The notes below the pieces were generated by a model. The model worked only from the letters and a program-made list of their open reading frames with translations. It was not told where the DNA came from and did not search any database. Shown one piece after another: positions 40,367-50,748 of a stretch of DNA of 64,000 nucleotides. Position 1 is the stretch's first letter, and the number at the start of each line of letters is the position of its first letter. The position numbers were made by a program, and so were the translations under genes. The DNA lies in NCBI RefSeq assembly GCF_023008405.1, contig NZ_CP095376.1:1946001-2010000 (forward strand). Reading direction: 5' to 3'. This stretch comes from Amycolatopsis sp. FBCC-B4732 (GTDB taxonomy: Bacteria; Actinomycetota; Actinomycetes; Mycobacteriales; Pseudonocardiaceae).

Positions 40367-43018
40367 ATGAGCGTGGAGGCGGGCTCCCGGGCCCTGCTCG
40401 CCGGCGGTGACGTGGTGCTCGTGCGTCCGCTGCACCCGGCCGACACCGCCGAGGTGCTCGCCCTGCACACCCGGCTGACCCGGCAGGACACCTACTTCCG
40501 CTTCTTCGGCGCACCGTCCGGTTTGGACAAACTGGCCGCCGGGATGACCGCCGAAGCCGGCCCCGGCCACTACGCGGTCGGCTGCTACCGCCGTGGTGAG
40601 CTGCTCGGCGTCGCGAACTACGAAGTGCTGGAGGGTTCCACCGACGCCGAGGTCGCGCTCGTCGTGGACGCGTCCGTGCGCACCCAGGGCGTCGCGACCC
40701 TGCTGATGGAGCACCTCGTCTCCCACGCCCGCAAGACCGGGCTGAGGCGGTTCCTCGCCGAGGTGCTCGCCGAGAACGCCAAGGTGATCCACGTCTTCAA
40801 GGACCTGGGCCTCAGCTTCGAGGCCAGCATCGGCGGCCCGGAGCGCGACGTCGTCATGAAGCTCGACGACGACCCCGCCTACCTGGAGGCCGTGCTCGAG
40901 CGCGACTCGGTCGCCGACGCGGCCAGCCTGGCGCACCTCTTCAAGCCCGCTTCGATCGCCGTGATCGGCGCCGGGCGGCGGCCGGGGTCGGTGGGCCACG
41001 CGGTACTGGCCAACCTGGCCGCCTCCGCTTACCGAGGTCCGGTCGAGGTGGTGAACCCGCACGCGCGCGTGATCCTCGGCGTGCCGAGCGTGCCCACCGT
41101 CGCGGAGCTGAGCCGCACCCCCGAGCTGGCCGTGGTCTGCCTGCCCGCACCGGCCGCCGCCGAAGCGGTCGAAGCGTGCGGGCGACGTGGTGTGCGGGCG
41201 ATCGTGGTCATCTCCTCCGGGCTCACCGGCACCGAACACGGCGACCGGGTCCACGCGGCCGTGCGCGAGTACGGCATGCGGCTCGTGGGCCCGAACTGCC
41301 TCGGGGTGGTCTCCACCGACCCGGCCTGCCCCTACGACCTCACCTTCCTCGCCACCCGGATCCGGCCGGGCACCATCGGCGTGGTCACCCAGTCCGGCGG
41401 CGTCGGCATCGCCCTCGCCGAATCGCTCGACGACCTCGGCCTCGGCGTGTCCACGCTGGTCTCCACCGGCGACAAGTACGACGTCAGCGGCAACGACCTG
41501 CTGATGTGGTGGACGGCCGACCGCCGCACCGAGCTGGCGGTGCTCTACCTCGAGTCGTTCGGCAACCCCCGCAAGTTCAGTCTTCTGGCCCGCCGGCTGG
41601 CCAAGACGCGCCCGGTGCTCGCCGTCCGGTCCGGCAGCGGCGACACCGCCCAGCGCGCGGCCGCCTCGCACACCGCCGCGGCCGCGACCCCCGCCGTCAC
41701 GAGGGACGCGCTCTTCGAGCAGGCCGGCGTCATCGCCGTCGACACCGTGGCCGAGCTGGTCGACGTCATCGCGGGACTGTCCTGGCAGCTGCTGCCGGGC
41801 GGACCGCGCGTGGCCGTGGTCAGCAACGCCGGTGGCGCCGGGGTGCTGGCCGCCGACGCCTGCGAGCGCGAAGGCCTGGTCATGGCGGAGCTGTCCGACG
41901 ACACCCGGGCCCGGCTCGCGAAAGTCCTTCCGCCCGAAGCGGCGGTGCGCAACCCGGTCGACACGACCGCGGCGGTCGCGCCCGGGGTGTTCGCCGACGC
42001 GTTGCGCGCGGTCCTGGCCGACGACGGCGTCGACGCGGTCATCGCCGCGACCGTACCCACCGCGGTCGGCGATCCCGGAACGTCGCTCGCCGACGTGCTC
42101 CCGCCCGAGTACAAGACCGTCTTCGCGGTACGTCCCGGGCAACGCGCCCGCGTCGCGCCGCTGGTGCCCGGCACCGGGGTGACCGCCTGCTACGACGACC
42201 CCGCCGCGGCCGCGGCCGTGCTGGCCCGGCTCGTCCGCTACGAGCAGTGGCTCAACCGGCCCGAAACCGGGGAAGATCTGACACCGCTGGAGGACCCGGA
42301 CGCCCTGCGCGCCTTCGCCGCCGGCCGCGAAGGCTGGCTGCCGCCCGCGGACGCCGCCGAACTGCTGCGCCTGGCCGACATCCCGATGGTGGAGACCCAC
42401 TACGTCGAAGCCGGCGACTCGATGGCCGCCGCGGCCGCCGACGTCGGCTCGCCGGTCGTGCTGAAGGCCGACGCCGACGGCCTGCTGCACAAGACCGCCG
42501 GCGGCGGCGTGCTGCTGAACGTGCACGGCGCCGACCGGATCCTGGAGGCGTTCCGTACCCTCCGGTCCCGCTTCGGGGCCAAGCTGCGCGGCGTGACCGT
42601 CCAGCCGATGGCCGAACCCGGCCGTGAGCTGCTCGTCGGCGTGCGGTCCGACCCGGTGTTCGGGCCGCTGGTCGTGTTCGGCCTCGGCGGCGTCGACACC
42701 GACCTGATCGCCGACCACGCGGCCCGGCTGGCCCCGCTCACCGGCACCGACGCCGACCTGCTGCTCGACGGACTGCGCTCCGCGAAGGCGCTGTGGGGCT
42801 CCGGGCAGCTGGACCGCGCCGCCGTGCGCGACCTGCTGCTGAAGGTCAGCCGGCTGGCCGAGCTGGTGCCGGAGCTCGCCGAACTGGACCTCAACCCGGT
42901 GCGCGTGCGTGCCCGTGACAACCGAGGCTCCGCCCCGGGCTGCCTGGCCCTCGACGTCCGCGCCCGGCTGGAACCCTCCGCCGCACCCGACCCGTTCCTG
43001 CGCCGGTTGCGGGACTGA
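40367..43018 (+). CDS. GNAT acetyltransferase fused to ADP-forming acetyl-CoA synthetase
   Basis: The 883-residue protein has an N-terminal GNAT domain (about 15-190; VVDASVRTQGVATLLMEHL is the acetyl-CoA loop). CoA-binding and succinyl-CoA-ligase-like domains follow (about 200-500), with the phospho-histidine H435 in AASHTAA. A C-terminal ATP-grasp part ends the protein (about 650-875, 'SPVVLKADADGLLHKTAGG'). Such fusions in actinobacteria either make ATP from acetyl-CoA or act as protein acetyltransferases that silence acetyl-CoA synthetase (Pat type). The key His is present, so ligase activity is possible. It starts an operon with acetate kinase. Confidence 0.9.
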   Translation: MSVEAGSRALLAGGDVVLVRPLHPADTAEVLALHTRLTRQDTYFRFFGAPSGLDKLAAGMTAEAGPGHYAVGCYRRGELLGVANYEVLEGSTDAEVALVVDASVRTQGVATLLMEHLVSHARKTGLRRFLAEVLAENAKVIHVFKDLGLSFEASIGGPERDVVMKLDDDPAYLEAVLERDSVADAASLAHLFKPASIAVIGAGRRPGSVGHAVLANLAASAYRGPVEVVNPHARVILGVPSVPTVAELSRTPELAVVCLPAPAAAEAVEACGRRGVRAIVVISSGLTGTEHGDRVHAAVREYGMRLVGPNCLGVVSTDPACPYDLTFLATRIRPGTIGVVTQSGGVGIALAESLDDLGLGVSTLVSTGDKYDVSGNDLLMWWTADRRTELAVLYLESFGNPRKFSLLARRLAKTRPVLAVRSGSGDTAQRAAASHTAAAATPAVTRDALFEQAGVIAVDTVAELVDVIAGLSWQLLPGGPRVAVVSNAGGAGVLAADACEREGLVMAELSDDTRARLAKVLPPEAAVRNPVDTTAAVAPGVFADALRAVLADDGVDAVIAATVPTAVGDPGTSLADVLPPEYKTVFAVRPGQRARVAPLVPGTGVTACYDDPAAAAAVLARLVRYEQWLNRPETGEDLTPLEDPDALRAFAAGREGWLPPADAAELLRLADIPMVETHYVEAGDSMAAAAADVGSPVVLKADADGLLHKTAGGGVLLNVHGADRILEAFRTLRSRFGAKLRGVTVQPMAEPGRELLVGVRSDPVFGPLVVFGLGGVDTDLIADHAARLAPLTGTDADLLLDGLRSAKALWGSGQLDRAAVRDLLLKVSRLAELVPELAELDLNPVRVRARDNRGSAPGCLALDVRARLEPSAAPDPFLRRLRD

Positions 43019-43037
43019 CTTCGCCAGGAGGAATGCC

Positions 43038-44123
43038 GTGCGTGTGCTGACCCTGAACCCCGGCTCGTCCAGCATGAAGGTGTCGCTGATCGACAACGGC
43101 ACGGGCGTCGGCTGGGCGGCCTGGGACCTGAGCGTCCCGGGCGCGATCGCCCAGGCGATCGGCCGGTGGTCCGAAGTGGACGCCGTCGCGGTCCGGTTCG
43201 TCCACGGGGGCTCGCAGAAGGACCCGGCCCTGGTCGACGACGCCCTGCTCGCGAACCTGGAGCGGCTCACGACGCTGGCGCCGAACCACCAGCCGCTGTC
43301 GCTGCGGGTGACCCGCGAGGTCCGCCGCCTGCTCCCGGACGTCCCGGTGGTCGCCTGCTTCGACACGGCGTTCCACGCCCGGATGCCCGAAGCCGCGGCG
43401 CGGTACCCGCTCCCGCGGTCGTGGACCGCGCAGAACCGGTTGCGCCGCTACGGTTTCCACGGCCTCTCGTGCCAGTACGCGCTGCGCCGGACCGGCGAGT
43501 TGCTGGGCCGGGTGCCGGCCGGGCTGCAGGTCGTGTGCGCCCACGTCGGTGCCGGGGTGTCGGTGACCGCGATCCGCGACGGCCACGGCGTCGACACCAG
43601 CATGGGGTTCACCCCGCTCGAGGGCGCGATGATGGCTACGCGGTCGGGTTCGATCGACCCCGGCCTGCTGCTGCACGTGATGCAGACGGCGCCGATGAGC
43701 CCGGCGGAGATGGCCGACGCGCTGTTCCACCGCTCCGGGCTGGCCGGCATGACCGGCACCGACGGCGACCTGCGCCGGGTGCTGGCCGCAGCCGCGCGCG
43801 GCGAGGAGGACGCCGCGGTCGCCCTCGACGTCTACCGGCACCGGCTTCGCCGCGAGATCGCCGCGGCCGCGACGAGCCTGTCCCGGCTGGACGCTCTCGT
43901 GTTCACCGGCGGTGTCGCCGAGCACCAGCCGGAGCTGATCACGTCCGTGCTCGACGGACTGGGCGTGCTCGGCCTGCGCGCCGGTGCGGTGCCGCACACC
44001 GACGTGGACCGGATCATCTCCCGCGTCGGCTCGCCCGTGCCCGCCTTGATCGTCCGGCCCCGCGAAGACCTGGAACTGGCCCGCGGCGCCGAAGCGGCGC
44101 TCGCCCGAGTGTCCGTGAGGTGA
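43038..44123 (+). CDS. ackA: Acetate kinase
   Basis: The 361-residue enzyme makes ATP and acetate from acetyl phosphate. NPGSSSMK (near 6-13), VRFVHGG, FDTAFHARMP, RYGFHGLSCQYAL and FTGGVAEHQP are the family segments. It is somewhat shorter than the usual 390-400 residues, yet the active-site segments are intact. Phosphoketolase at 19376 would supply acetyl phosphate; no phosphotransacetylase is seen in the window. GTG 43038 follows CAGGAGGAATGCC, 19 bases after the previous gene. Confidence 0.93.
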   Translation: MRVLTLNPGSSSMKVSLIDNGTGVGWAAWDLSVPGAIAQAIGRWSEVDAVAVRFVHGGSQKDPALVDDALLANLERLTTLAPNHQPLSLRVTREVRRLLPDVPVVACFDTAFHARMPEAAARYPLPRSWTAQNRLRRYGFHGLSCQYALRRTGELLGRVPAGLQVVCAHVGAGVSVTAIRDGHGVDTSMGFTPLEGAMMATRSGSIDPGLLLHVMQTAPMSPAEMADALFHRSGLAGMTGTDGDLRRVLAAAARGEEDAAVALDVYRHRLRREIAAAATSLSRLDALVFTGGVAEHQPELITSVLDGLGVLGLRAGAVPHTDVDRIISRVGSPVPALIVRPREDLELARGAEAALARVSVR

Positions 44124-44127
44124 CCCC

Positions 44128-44523
44128 ATGCACGTCCTGCTGACCGAAGCGTCCTTCGGCGACGCCGATTTCCTCGTCCAGTCCCTGCGGGACGCCGGCT
44201 GCCTGGTCAGCCGCTGCCACAGCCGCGCCGGGCTCTGCCGTGCCCTCGCGGTCGGGGGCCGGTGCCCGCTCGACGAACCGTTCGCCCAGCCCGACCTGGT
44301 CGTCGACGTCCGCGGCCAGGAAGCCGAGCTGACCGCGCGCGAGTTCGGCGTCGTCTGCGCCGTCCGCGACCACGTGCCGATCGCCCTGGTCTCCCCGGAC
44401 CCGTGCGTTCCCGCCGAAGTGCCATCGGGCCTGGAGAACCGGGTCACCGTGATCGACGTCGACGGCCTGCTGGCCACCTGCCGGGCCGCCACGAGACACC
44501 TCGGCGTCCCCTCGAGCGGATGA
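44128..44523 (+). CDS. Degenerate receiver-like protein
   Basis: The 131-residue protein begins [20 protein letters not shown] and has PDLVVDVRG where a receiver aspartate would lie, then VPIALVSPD. That is a Rossmann/receiver-like alternation of strands and helices, but the acidic pair of true receivers (DD after strand 1) is replaced by TE. It is probably a structural relative with a lost or altered phosphorylation pocket. Its ATG lies four bases after ackA, and its stop overlaps the next ATG. Function unknown. Confidence 0.68.
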   Translation: MHVLLTEASFGDADFLVQSLRDAGCLVSRCHSRAGLCRALAVGGRCPLDEPFAQPDLVVDVRGQEAELTAREFGVVCAVRDHVPIALVSPDPCVPAEVPSGLENRVTVIDVDGLLATCRAATRHLGVPSSG

Positions 44524-45248
44524 CCCGGCCCGCGTTCCGCTGGGACGTCTCGTCCCGGGCCGTCCTCGGCGACGCGTTGGCCCGGCTGGGGCCGAACCGG
44601 TGCGTCGCCGAGGTCCGGCCGGACGAAGTCGTGCTGACCGAGCCGCCCGCCCGCCGCGAGCGTGCGGGCAACGCCGCTCTGCTCGAATGCGGTGCCGCGC
44701 TCTCGACCACCTGGACCGTCGTGCGGGTGCTGGGCCGCGACCCGGTTGTGGCCTTCCCGCACGACCCGGACCGGCCCGACGTCGCGGCCGTGGTCCGGAT
44801 CGGCGGTCCGCGTCCCGCCTCGAGCGGGGAATGGGGGCGCTACACGGCGTTGCGCGAAGTGGCGGAGCCGGCGCGCGGCACGGTATTGCGGCCGGTCAGC
44901 CTCGCGCTGCTCAGCGCGGTGGCGGGCGACGACTTCTGGCCGGACACCGAGGTCCGGGTCGTCCGCCCCGCCTGGGTGCCGACGCTCGAGGGGCTCGGCG
45001 CCGACCTCGCCGGCCGGTCGGCCCTGCTCGTCACGACGCCCGGCGACAGCCGCCGCCACCACGTCCTCGCCGGGGCGGCCCTGCACGCGACCCGGCTCGC
45101 CGCGGCGGTGCGGGGGCTCGCGTCCGAGCGCGTCCCGCTGGCCTACCCGGCGATCGCCGAACGGTCCCGCCACGCCGAAGTCCTGCCCGGCGTCCCGCAA
45201 GGGCTGCTGCTGGTCGGCCTCGCCACCCCGAAGCGAAGGAAGGCATGA
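44520..45248 (+). CDS. Shortened Acg-like protein without the FMN motif
   Basis: The 242-residue protein aligns with Acg nitroreductases through [21 protein letters not shown] and [20 protein letters not shown], but it lacks the N-terminal APSxHNxQPW flavin segment and about 80 residues of the middle. It is thus a diverged Acg-fold protein, probably unable to bind FMN in the usual way. It is translationally coupled (ATGA) to both neighbours, so it is still expressed as part of the operon. The family assignment rests on motif order only. Confidence 0.65.
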   Translation: MTRPAFRWDVSSRAVLGDALARLGPNRCVAEVRPDEVVLTEPPARRERAGNAALLECGAALSTTWTVVRVLGRDPVVAFPHDPDRPDVAAVVRIGGPRPASSGEWGRYTALREVAEPARGTVLRPVSLALLSAVAGDDFWPDTEVRVVRPAWVPTLEGLGADLAGRSALLVTTPGDSRRHHVLAGAALHATRLAAAVRGLASERVPLAYPAIAERSRHAEVLPGVPQGLLLVGLATPKRRKA

Positions 45249-47866
45249 TGACCACCCACCTCAGGACGAAACCGCCCGTCGCGGAGGAACCCGCGGTCGA
45301 TGCCCGCGAGCCGGTCGCCCGGCTGCTGCGCGACCTGCGGACGGCGCCGACCGGGTTGACGGCGCGCGAAGCCGCGCGCCGGCTGCAGGTGAGCGGCCCG
45401 AACGCGTTGCCCGCGCGGAGCGGCCACCAGTGGCCGCTCGCGCTGCTCCGCCAGCTGATCCATCCGCTGGCGCTGCTGCTGTGGGTGGCGGGCGGGCTGG
45501 CGTGGGTCGCCGGGACGACGAACCTGGCGATCGCCATCGCCGGCGTCATCCTGCTCAACGGCCTGCTGGCGTTCGTCCAGGAGCAGCAGGCCGAGAAGGC
45601 GGTGGAGGCGCTGGGCAAGTACCTGCCGGACCGGGCACCGGTGCTGCGCGACGGCCAGGTCTGGCACGTGCCGGCGACCGAGCTCGTCCCGGGGGACGTG
45701 CTCGTGCTCGAGGAGGGCAACCGGGTGCCGGCCGACGCCCGGCTGATCGACGGCACGGTCGACGTCGACGCGTCGATGCTCACCGGCGAGTCGGTGCCGG
45801 TGACGCGGATGGCCGACGCGCACGACGACGCGACGCGCGCGCTCGACTCCCCGGTCCTGGTGTTCAGCGGCACGGTGTGCGTCGCCGGGGCCGCGCACGC
45901 CGTCGTCCACGCCACCGGGCGCCACACCGAGATCGGCCGGATCGCGTCGCTCTCGGCGCGCGTCGGGCGGGAGGAGAGTCCCCTGGAGCGGCAGGTGCGC
46001 CGGGTCGCGTGGCTCATCGCGCTCGTCGCCGTCGTCGTGGGGATCGGGTTCCTGCCGCTGGGCTGGCTGGCCGGGCTGTCGTGGTCGGCGGCGTTCGTGT
46101 TCGCGATCGGCCTGCTGGTGGCGAACGTCCCCGAGGGGCTGCTGCCGACGATCACGCTCGCGCTGGCCGCGGGCGTGCGGTCGATGGCGAAGGCGGGTGC
46201 GCTGGTCAAGCGGCTTTCCGCGGTCGAGACGCTGGGTTCCACGACGGTGATCTGCACCGACAAGACCGGCACGCTGACGCGCAACGAGATGCGCGTGGAG
46301 GAGATCCGTCCGGCGGGGGAGGAGGGGCCGCTGATCGCGGCGCTGGCCCGGTGCAGCACCGCCGACCTCGGTGGGGGCAGCGGCGATCCGACGGAACTGG
46401 CGTTGCTGCGCCACGCGGCTTCCCACGGGGCCGATCTGTCCACCCGGGACGCGCTGAGGAAGACGTTGTACCCGTTCGACCCGCGGCTCAAGCGGATGTC
46501 CACTGTGGATGCCGTAGATGACGGGCTGTGGGTGTCGACGAAGGGCGCTCCGGAGCAGATCCTGCCGCGGTGCGTACTGCCCGCCGGCGAACGGACCCGG
46601 CTGCTGGCCCTGGTCGACGAGATGGCCGGCCGCGCGTTGCGGGTGCTGGCCGTGGCCGGCCGCCCGGTCGGGGTGGTACCGGCGGACCGGGAGGAGGCGG
46701 AGACGGAGCTGCGCCTGCTCGGCCTGGTGGGCCTGGTCGACCCGCCCCGCCCGGAGGTCGCGGCGGCGGTGGCGGACTGCCACACGGCGGGGATCAAGGT
46801 CCACGTGGTCACCGGCGACAACGGCCTGACCGCGGCGGAGATCGCCCGCCGGGTCGGCATCGGCGCGGACCGCGTGATCAGTGGCGACGAGCTGGCCGGC
46901 CTGCCGGAACCGGCGCTCGACGAGGCGCTGACGGCCGACGGGGAGATCGTGTTCTCGCGCGCCGCACCGGAGGACAAGCTGCGCATCGCGGACGCCCTGC
47001 GCGACTGCGGCGAGGTGGTGGCGATGACCGGCGACGGCGTCAACGACGCACCGGCGTTGCGCCGGGCCGACATCGGCGTGGCGATGGGCGTGGGCGGCAC
47101 CGACGTGGCGAAGGAAGCGGCGACGGTCGTGCTGACCGACGACAACTTCGCGACGATCGTCGCGGGTGTCCGGGAGGGGAGGCGGGTCTACGACAACGTC
47201 CGCAAGTTCGTGCTCTACATCTTCGCGCACGCGGTGCCGGAGGTGCTGCCGTTCCTGCTGTTCGCGGTGTCGGGCGGGATGATCCCGCTGCCGCTGACGG
47301 TGCTGCAGATCCTGGCGATCGACCTCGGCACGGAGACGTTGCCCGCGTTGGCGCTGGGCCGCGAACCGGCCGAACCGGGCTTGATGTCCCGCCGCCCGCG
47401 CCGCCGGTCCGAAGGCGTCGTCACCGGCCGGATGCTGCTGCGGGCGTGGGGGATCATGGGCCTGCTGTCGGGAATCCTGGTGCTGGCCGCGTTCTTCGCG
47501 GTCCTGTACGCGGCGGGCTGGCACCCGGGGGCGGACGTCTCGACGGGAGCGTTGCACGAGGCCTACCTGCAAGCGACGACGGCGAGCTTCGCGGCGATCG
47601 TGTTCTGCCAGGTGGGAACGGCGTTCGCATCCCGGACCGAGCGGGTGTCCCTGCGTTCGGTGGGTTTGACGACGAACCGGCTGCTGCTGGGCGGAATCGC
47701 GTTCGAGCTGGTCTTCGCGGCGGCGTTGATCTACTTGCCCCCACTGCAGAACCTGTTCGGCACGGCAGCACTGCCGGCGTGGGTGGTCGCGATGCTGCTG
47801 CCGATGCCCGTGCTGGTGTGGGGCGCGGACGAGCTGTTCCGGTGGTTCACCCGCCAGCGGGCGTGA
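45245..47866 (+). CDS. P2-type cation ATPase, CtpF-like
   Basis: The 873-residue ATPase has TGES (180-183), PEGL (296-299), DKTGT (339-343) and TGDGVNDAP near 597-605, with a four-helix C-terminal bundle. PEGL and the N-terminal cation-ATPase domain place it with Ca2+/Na+ pumps, not heavy-metal pumps. M. tuberculosis CtpF (Rv1997), of similar length, is induced by DosR. It probably exports Ca2+ or another cation. Start ATG 45245 overlaps the previous stop and follows GAAGGAAGGC. It ends the operon begun at 40367. Confidence 0.92.
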   Translation: MMTTHLRTKPPVAEEPAVDAREPVARLLRDLRTAPTGLTAREAARRLQVSGPNALPARSGHQWPLALLRQLIHPLALLLWVAGGLAWVAGTTNLAIAIAGVILLNGLLAFVQEQQAEKAVEALGKYLPDRAPVLRDGQVWHVPATELVPGDVLVLEEGNRVPADARLIDGTVDVDASMLTGESVPVTRMADAHDDATRALDSPVLVFSGTVCVAGAAHAVVHATGRHTEIGRIASLSARVGREESPLERQVRRVAWLIALVAVVVGIGFLPLGWLAGLSWSAAFVFAIGLLVANVPEGLLPTITLALAAGVRSMAKAGALVKRLSAVETLGSTTVICTDKTGTLTRNEMRVEEIRPAGEEGPLIAALARCSTADLGGGSGDPTELALLRHAASHGADLSTRDALRKTLYPFDPRLKRMSTVDAVDDGLWVSTKGAPEQILPRCVLPAGERTRLLALVDEMAGRALRVLAVAGRPVGVVPADREEAETELRLLGLVGLVDPPRPEVAAAVADCHTAGIKVHVVTGDNGLTAAEIARRVGIGADRVISGDELAGLPEPALDEALTADGEIVFSRAAPEDKLRIADALRDCGEVVAMTGDGVNDAPALRRADIGVAMGVGGTDVAKEAATVVLTDDNFATIVAGVREGRRVYDNVRKFVLYIFAHAVPEVLPFLLFAVSGGMIPLPLTVLQILAIDLGTETLPALALGREPAEPGLMSRRPRRRSEGVVTGRMLLRAWGIMGLLSGILVLAAFFAVLYAAGWHPGADVSTGALHEAYLQATTASFAAIVFCQVGTAFASRTERVSLRSVGLTTNRLLLGGIAFELVFAAALIYLPPLQNLFGTAALPAWVVAMLLPMPVLVWGADELFRWFTRQRA

Positions 47867-49082
47867 CGGGCGTACGTGCCGGCCAGGGGTTCGCGATGCT
47901 CCAAGCCAGGAGAAGACGAGTAGCGCTGCGAAGGCGCCAAAGTGTTCGCCAGCGGAAGTCACTCGCCGTGTCCTGGCTCCAAGGACCGAGGAACAGGACC
48001 CCCGGAGTCGTTTCTCCACCGTGGAGTCGTCCAGAGTGGACGGTTTTCGAACGGGCGTTGTAGACGAAGTCGAGGGCTGCCGCTTCTTCCTCGCTGACGA
48101 CTTTGCGCAGCGACGCTTTGAAGGCTGCCCCGAGACGCAACCGGTTCTTGCAGCTCTCACAGCGCTCGAACTTGAACAGCTTACCTGCGACCGTTTCGAC
48201 AGAAGCGACGAAAGACACCGCGGCGAGGGAGGGGTGGCGCGGAGCCGCCTGGATACCTTCGAGATAGGTGTCCAAGGCGGCGATCAGCACGGGCTCCTGC
48301 CGAACCCGCGACCAAGCCGAATCGAGCATCTCCGGCAGGGTCAGGGCGGTCGCCGCGGAAAGATCGAACGTGTCCGTGGCTGAAGGCCGGTACCACGGGA
48401 GACTGGCGGGAACCGGCCGTTCGCCCCACTCCGTCGGCGCGGGAACTTCGCGCACGACCAAGGATTCATCGGTCACCACCGACAGAAGCCCGCACAGCGT
48501 ATGCAGATCCCGAGTCGCGGGGACACTGGCGGAAATCCAGTTGTAGCCGCGCGTTGATCCACTCACTCGAATGGGGATGGAACGTTGGATTCCCCACGAC
48601 GAAAGGGAACGTTGCTGTGTCAAATCGGGCTCGACGAGGACCTGGTCGGTCGAGGTCAGCTTCATGGACCCGATTGACACCTCGGCTGTCAGCCGGCTCG
48701 TGCCGCCACTGATCCGTTCCGGGCCAGGACCGATGATCGCGGTCCAAGGGATTTCCTCGCCCTCGTCGCCAAGCGTGGCCGCCGCGTGCTCCGCCGCGGT
48801 CGTGACTACGCCGACGAAGTTCTCGTCGGCCGCCGACTCTCCGGCGAGGATGACGAAGACCGAGTCGGTGGTGAACGCGAGGAGGACCACCGTCCCGGCG
48901 CCGTTCCCACCCTGGAGGGTGATTCTGAGGAACGGTTCCGTCGTCGCGTCGTAGAGGTGGCCCACGACAGAAATCGAGGTTTCCGCGAGAGCGCGGGAAA
49001 AGCGGTGAAGCCACTCGTCGCCTTGCGCGGACCAGTCGATCGCGAGCGAGGCGGCGACGACGTGCCACGGGTAGCCGATCAT
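47847..49082 (-). CDS. Unknown protein with C-terminal HEPN-like domain
   Basis: The 411-residue protein has no recognisable N-terminal domain. The C-terminal half carries a four-cysteine-poor patch ([14 protein letters not shown]) and then [13 protein letters not shown], an Rx4H motif typical of HEPN ribonucleases (Apea-like subgroup). Codon choice is less GC-biased than in neighbours, suggesting horizontal transfer. It overlaps the end of the cation ATPase by 20 bases, convergently, and has no partner gene next to it. A defence or RNA-cleaving role is only a hypothesis. Confidence 0.65.
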   Translation of the reverse strand: MIGYPWHVVAASLAIDWSAQGDEWLHRFSRALAETSISVVGHLYDATTEPFLRITLQGGNGAGTVVLLAFTTDSVFVILAGESAADENFVGVVTTAAEHAAATLGDEGEEIPWTAIIGPGPERISGGTSRLTAEVSIGSMKLTSTDQVLVEPDLTQQRSLSSWGIQRSIPIRVSGSTRGYNWISASVPATRDLHTLCGLLSVVTDESLVVREVPAPTEWGERPVPASLPWYRPSATDTFDLSAATALTLPEMLDSAWSRVRQEPVLIAALDTYLEGIQAAPRHPSLAAVSFVASVETVAGKLFKFERCESCKNRLRLGAAFKASLRKVVSEEEAAALDFVYNARSKTVHSGRLHGGETTPGVLFLGPWSQDTASDFRWRTLWRLRSATRLLLAWSIANPWPARTPVTPAGG

Positions 49083-49150
49083 CGAGGAAGGGTCTCACAC
49101 TGCCGCCTGCATCGCCTTCGGATTGCCGCGAGGTCGCCTTCCGGGCATGA

Positions 49151-49600
49151 TCAGGCCGGTGCGAGCCGGTGCGCCGCTTCCGGGGTGATGACCACCACCG
49201 GGCACCGCGAGTACCGCACGCACTCCCGCCCGACGCTGCCCAGCACCAGGTCCGCCATCACCCCGCCGCGGTGGGTGCCCAGCACCAGCAGGTCCGCGTC
49301 GGCCGACGCGGTCACCAGCTCCGTCGCCGGGTCGCCGTGCACCGTCCGGGTCTCCACCGCGGCCGCCGACGAGATGCCCAGTTCCCGCATGTGCTCGTCG
49401 AGGGAGTAGCCCGCCTCCGGGACCCGGCCGTGCGGCTGGATCGTGAACGACGTGCCGGGCAGCAGTGTGTCCCGTGGCCGGACGAGGATCGCGCGGACCG
49501 TGTCGCCGGCGTGCGCGCCGATCTCGAGCGCCCACCTCAGTGCCGCGTCGCCGCGGGGCGTCCCGTCCGTTCCGACGACGATCACGCGTCCGATGCTCAT
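49151..49600 (-). CDS. Universal stress protein, single domain
   Basis: The 149-residue protein is a one-domain USP. The nucleotide loop reads GTHRGGVMADLVLGS, one residue longer between the first two glycines than G-2X-G-9X-G(S/T), so ATP binding may differ. TDGTPRGDAALRWAL is the usual first strand and helix. It is divergent from the Acg/PEP synthase operon and shares its boxes. The ATG at 49600 follows GAAGGCAGCC. Confidence 0.9.
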   Translation of the reverse strand: MSIGRVIVVGTDGTPRGDAALRWALEIGAHAGDTVRAILVRPRDTLLPGTSFTIQPHGRVPEAGYSLDEHMRELGISSAAAVETRTVHGDPATELVTASADADLLVLGTHRGGVMADLVLGSVGRECVRYSRCPVVVITPEAAHRLAPA

Positions 49601-49661
49601 GGCTGCCTTCTTCCTCTCCGGTGACGCCCTGATCGTGCGACTGACGCGGAGACGCCGGTAG

Positions 49662-49697
49662 GGGCCGAATTCCGCCGGACCGAGGGACTTTGTGCTC
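49662..49697. promoter_or_regulatory. Pair of DosR-like boxes between divergent genes
   Basis: GGGCCGAATTCCGC (49662-49675) and GGGACTTTGTGCTC (49684-49697) have centres 22 bp apart. The second nearly repeats the box at 11685. They lie between the USP (start 49600) and the Acg gene (start 49771). Confidence 0.58.
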
Positions 49698-49770
49698 CGG
49701 TGCGCGCGCCCGCCGCGGACTCACCATGGCTTCGGCGGAGCGCCCGACTCCGCGCACGGGAGTGACCGCG

Positions 49771-50748
49771 ATGACCGCCGCCGCACCGGCCGCACTGACC
49801 AGCGAACAGATCGGCGTCCTCGCCCGCGCGGTGAGCCGCGCGCCTTCGGTGCACAACAGCCAGCCGTGGCGGCTGAGCGTGCGCGGCACCGAGGTGGACC
49901 TGCTCGAACGCCGGGAGGTCGAGCTGCGGCGGCACGACCCGTTCGGCCGGGACCGGCTGCTCTCCTGCGGGGCCGCGCTCACCAACCTCGAACTCGCGGT
50001 CCGGGTCCTGGGCCGGGACTGCCACACCGCGTACGGGACCGACGTCGCGGCGACCGTGACGATCGGCCGTCCGCACGCCACGTCGGCCCGTGACTTCGCG
50101 CTCTACCACGCGATCAACCGCCGCCGCAGCCACCGGCGCCCGTTCTTCCACGGCCGGGTGCCCGCGGGGGTCCGGGCCGCGCTCGTGGCCGCCGGGGAGG
50201 CGACCGGCGTGCACCTCGTCGAGCCCGGCCGCCTGGACAAGCTGGCCGAGCTGCTCGGCTTCGCCACGCGCGTGCTCCGCGACGACCGCGGTTACCAGCG
50301 GGAGCTGGAACTGTGGACCGCGCACACCCACGGCTGGGGCGCGCTCGGCGACGGCGTCCCCGAGGACGCGCTGAGCCCGGAAGCCCTGCCGGTCGCGGGA
50401 CTCGTCCGCGGCGGCACCCCGGTGCCGGACGACGTCGTGCTGGCCGAACGGCTGGCGGAAGAGAGCCTGCTGGTCGTCTGCACCGACCGCGACGACCGGG
50501 CCGATCACCTCGCCGCCGGCGCGGCGCTGCAGCGCACCTGGCTCGCCGCGACGGCGAAGGCGCTGGTCGGCTCGGTGCTCACACAACCCCTGCACCTGAC
50601 CGGCTTCCGGGCGCGGCTCGTCTCGGAGCTCGGCCTGCCCGGTGTCCCGCAGGCGATCTTCCGCTTCGGTTACCCCGCCGTCCCGGCGGCCCCCTCACCA
50701 CGACTTCCGCTCGGCGAGCTGTTCCCACCTCCAGGAGGATCCCGATGA
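49771..50748 (+). CDS. Acg-type nitroreductase-like flavoprotein
   Basis: The 325-residue protein has [15 protein letters not shown] (near 23-37), [18 protein letters not shown], and [14 protein letters not shown], which are Acg-family segments. An upstream ATG (49726) is in frame but has no ribosome site; ATG 49771 has GGGAG nine bases before it. Its stop overlaps the PEP synthase ATG as ATGA. It starts a run of coupled genes reaching at least 55482. Confidence 0.87.
   Translation: MTAAAPAALTSEQIGVLARAVSRAPSVHNSQPWRLSVRGTEVDLLERREVELRRHDPFGRDRLLSCGAALTNLELAVRVLGRDCHTAYGTDVAATVTIGRPHATSARDFALYHAINRRRSHRRPFFHGRVPAGVRAALVAAGEATGVHLVEPGRLDKLAELLGFATRVLRDDRGYQRELELWTAHTHGWGALGDGVPEDALSPEALPVAGLVRGGTPVPDDVVLAERLAEESLLVVCTDRDDRADHLAAGAALQRTWLAATAKALVGSVLTQPLHLTGFRARLVSELGLPGVPQAIFRFGYPAVPAAPSPRLPLGELFPPPGGSR

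Noticed and set aside
47847..49082. HEPN-like gene as half of a toxin-antitoxin pair
   Set aside because: No MNT-type or other antitoxin gene lies next to it; neighbours are a cation ATPase and a USP.
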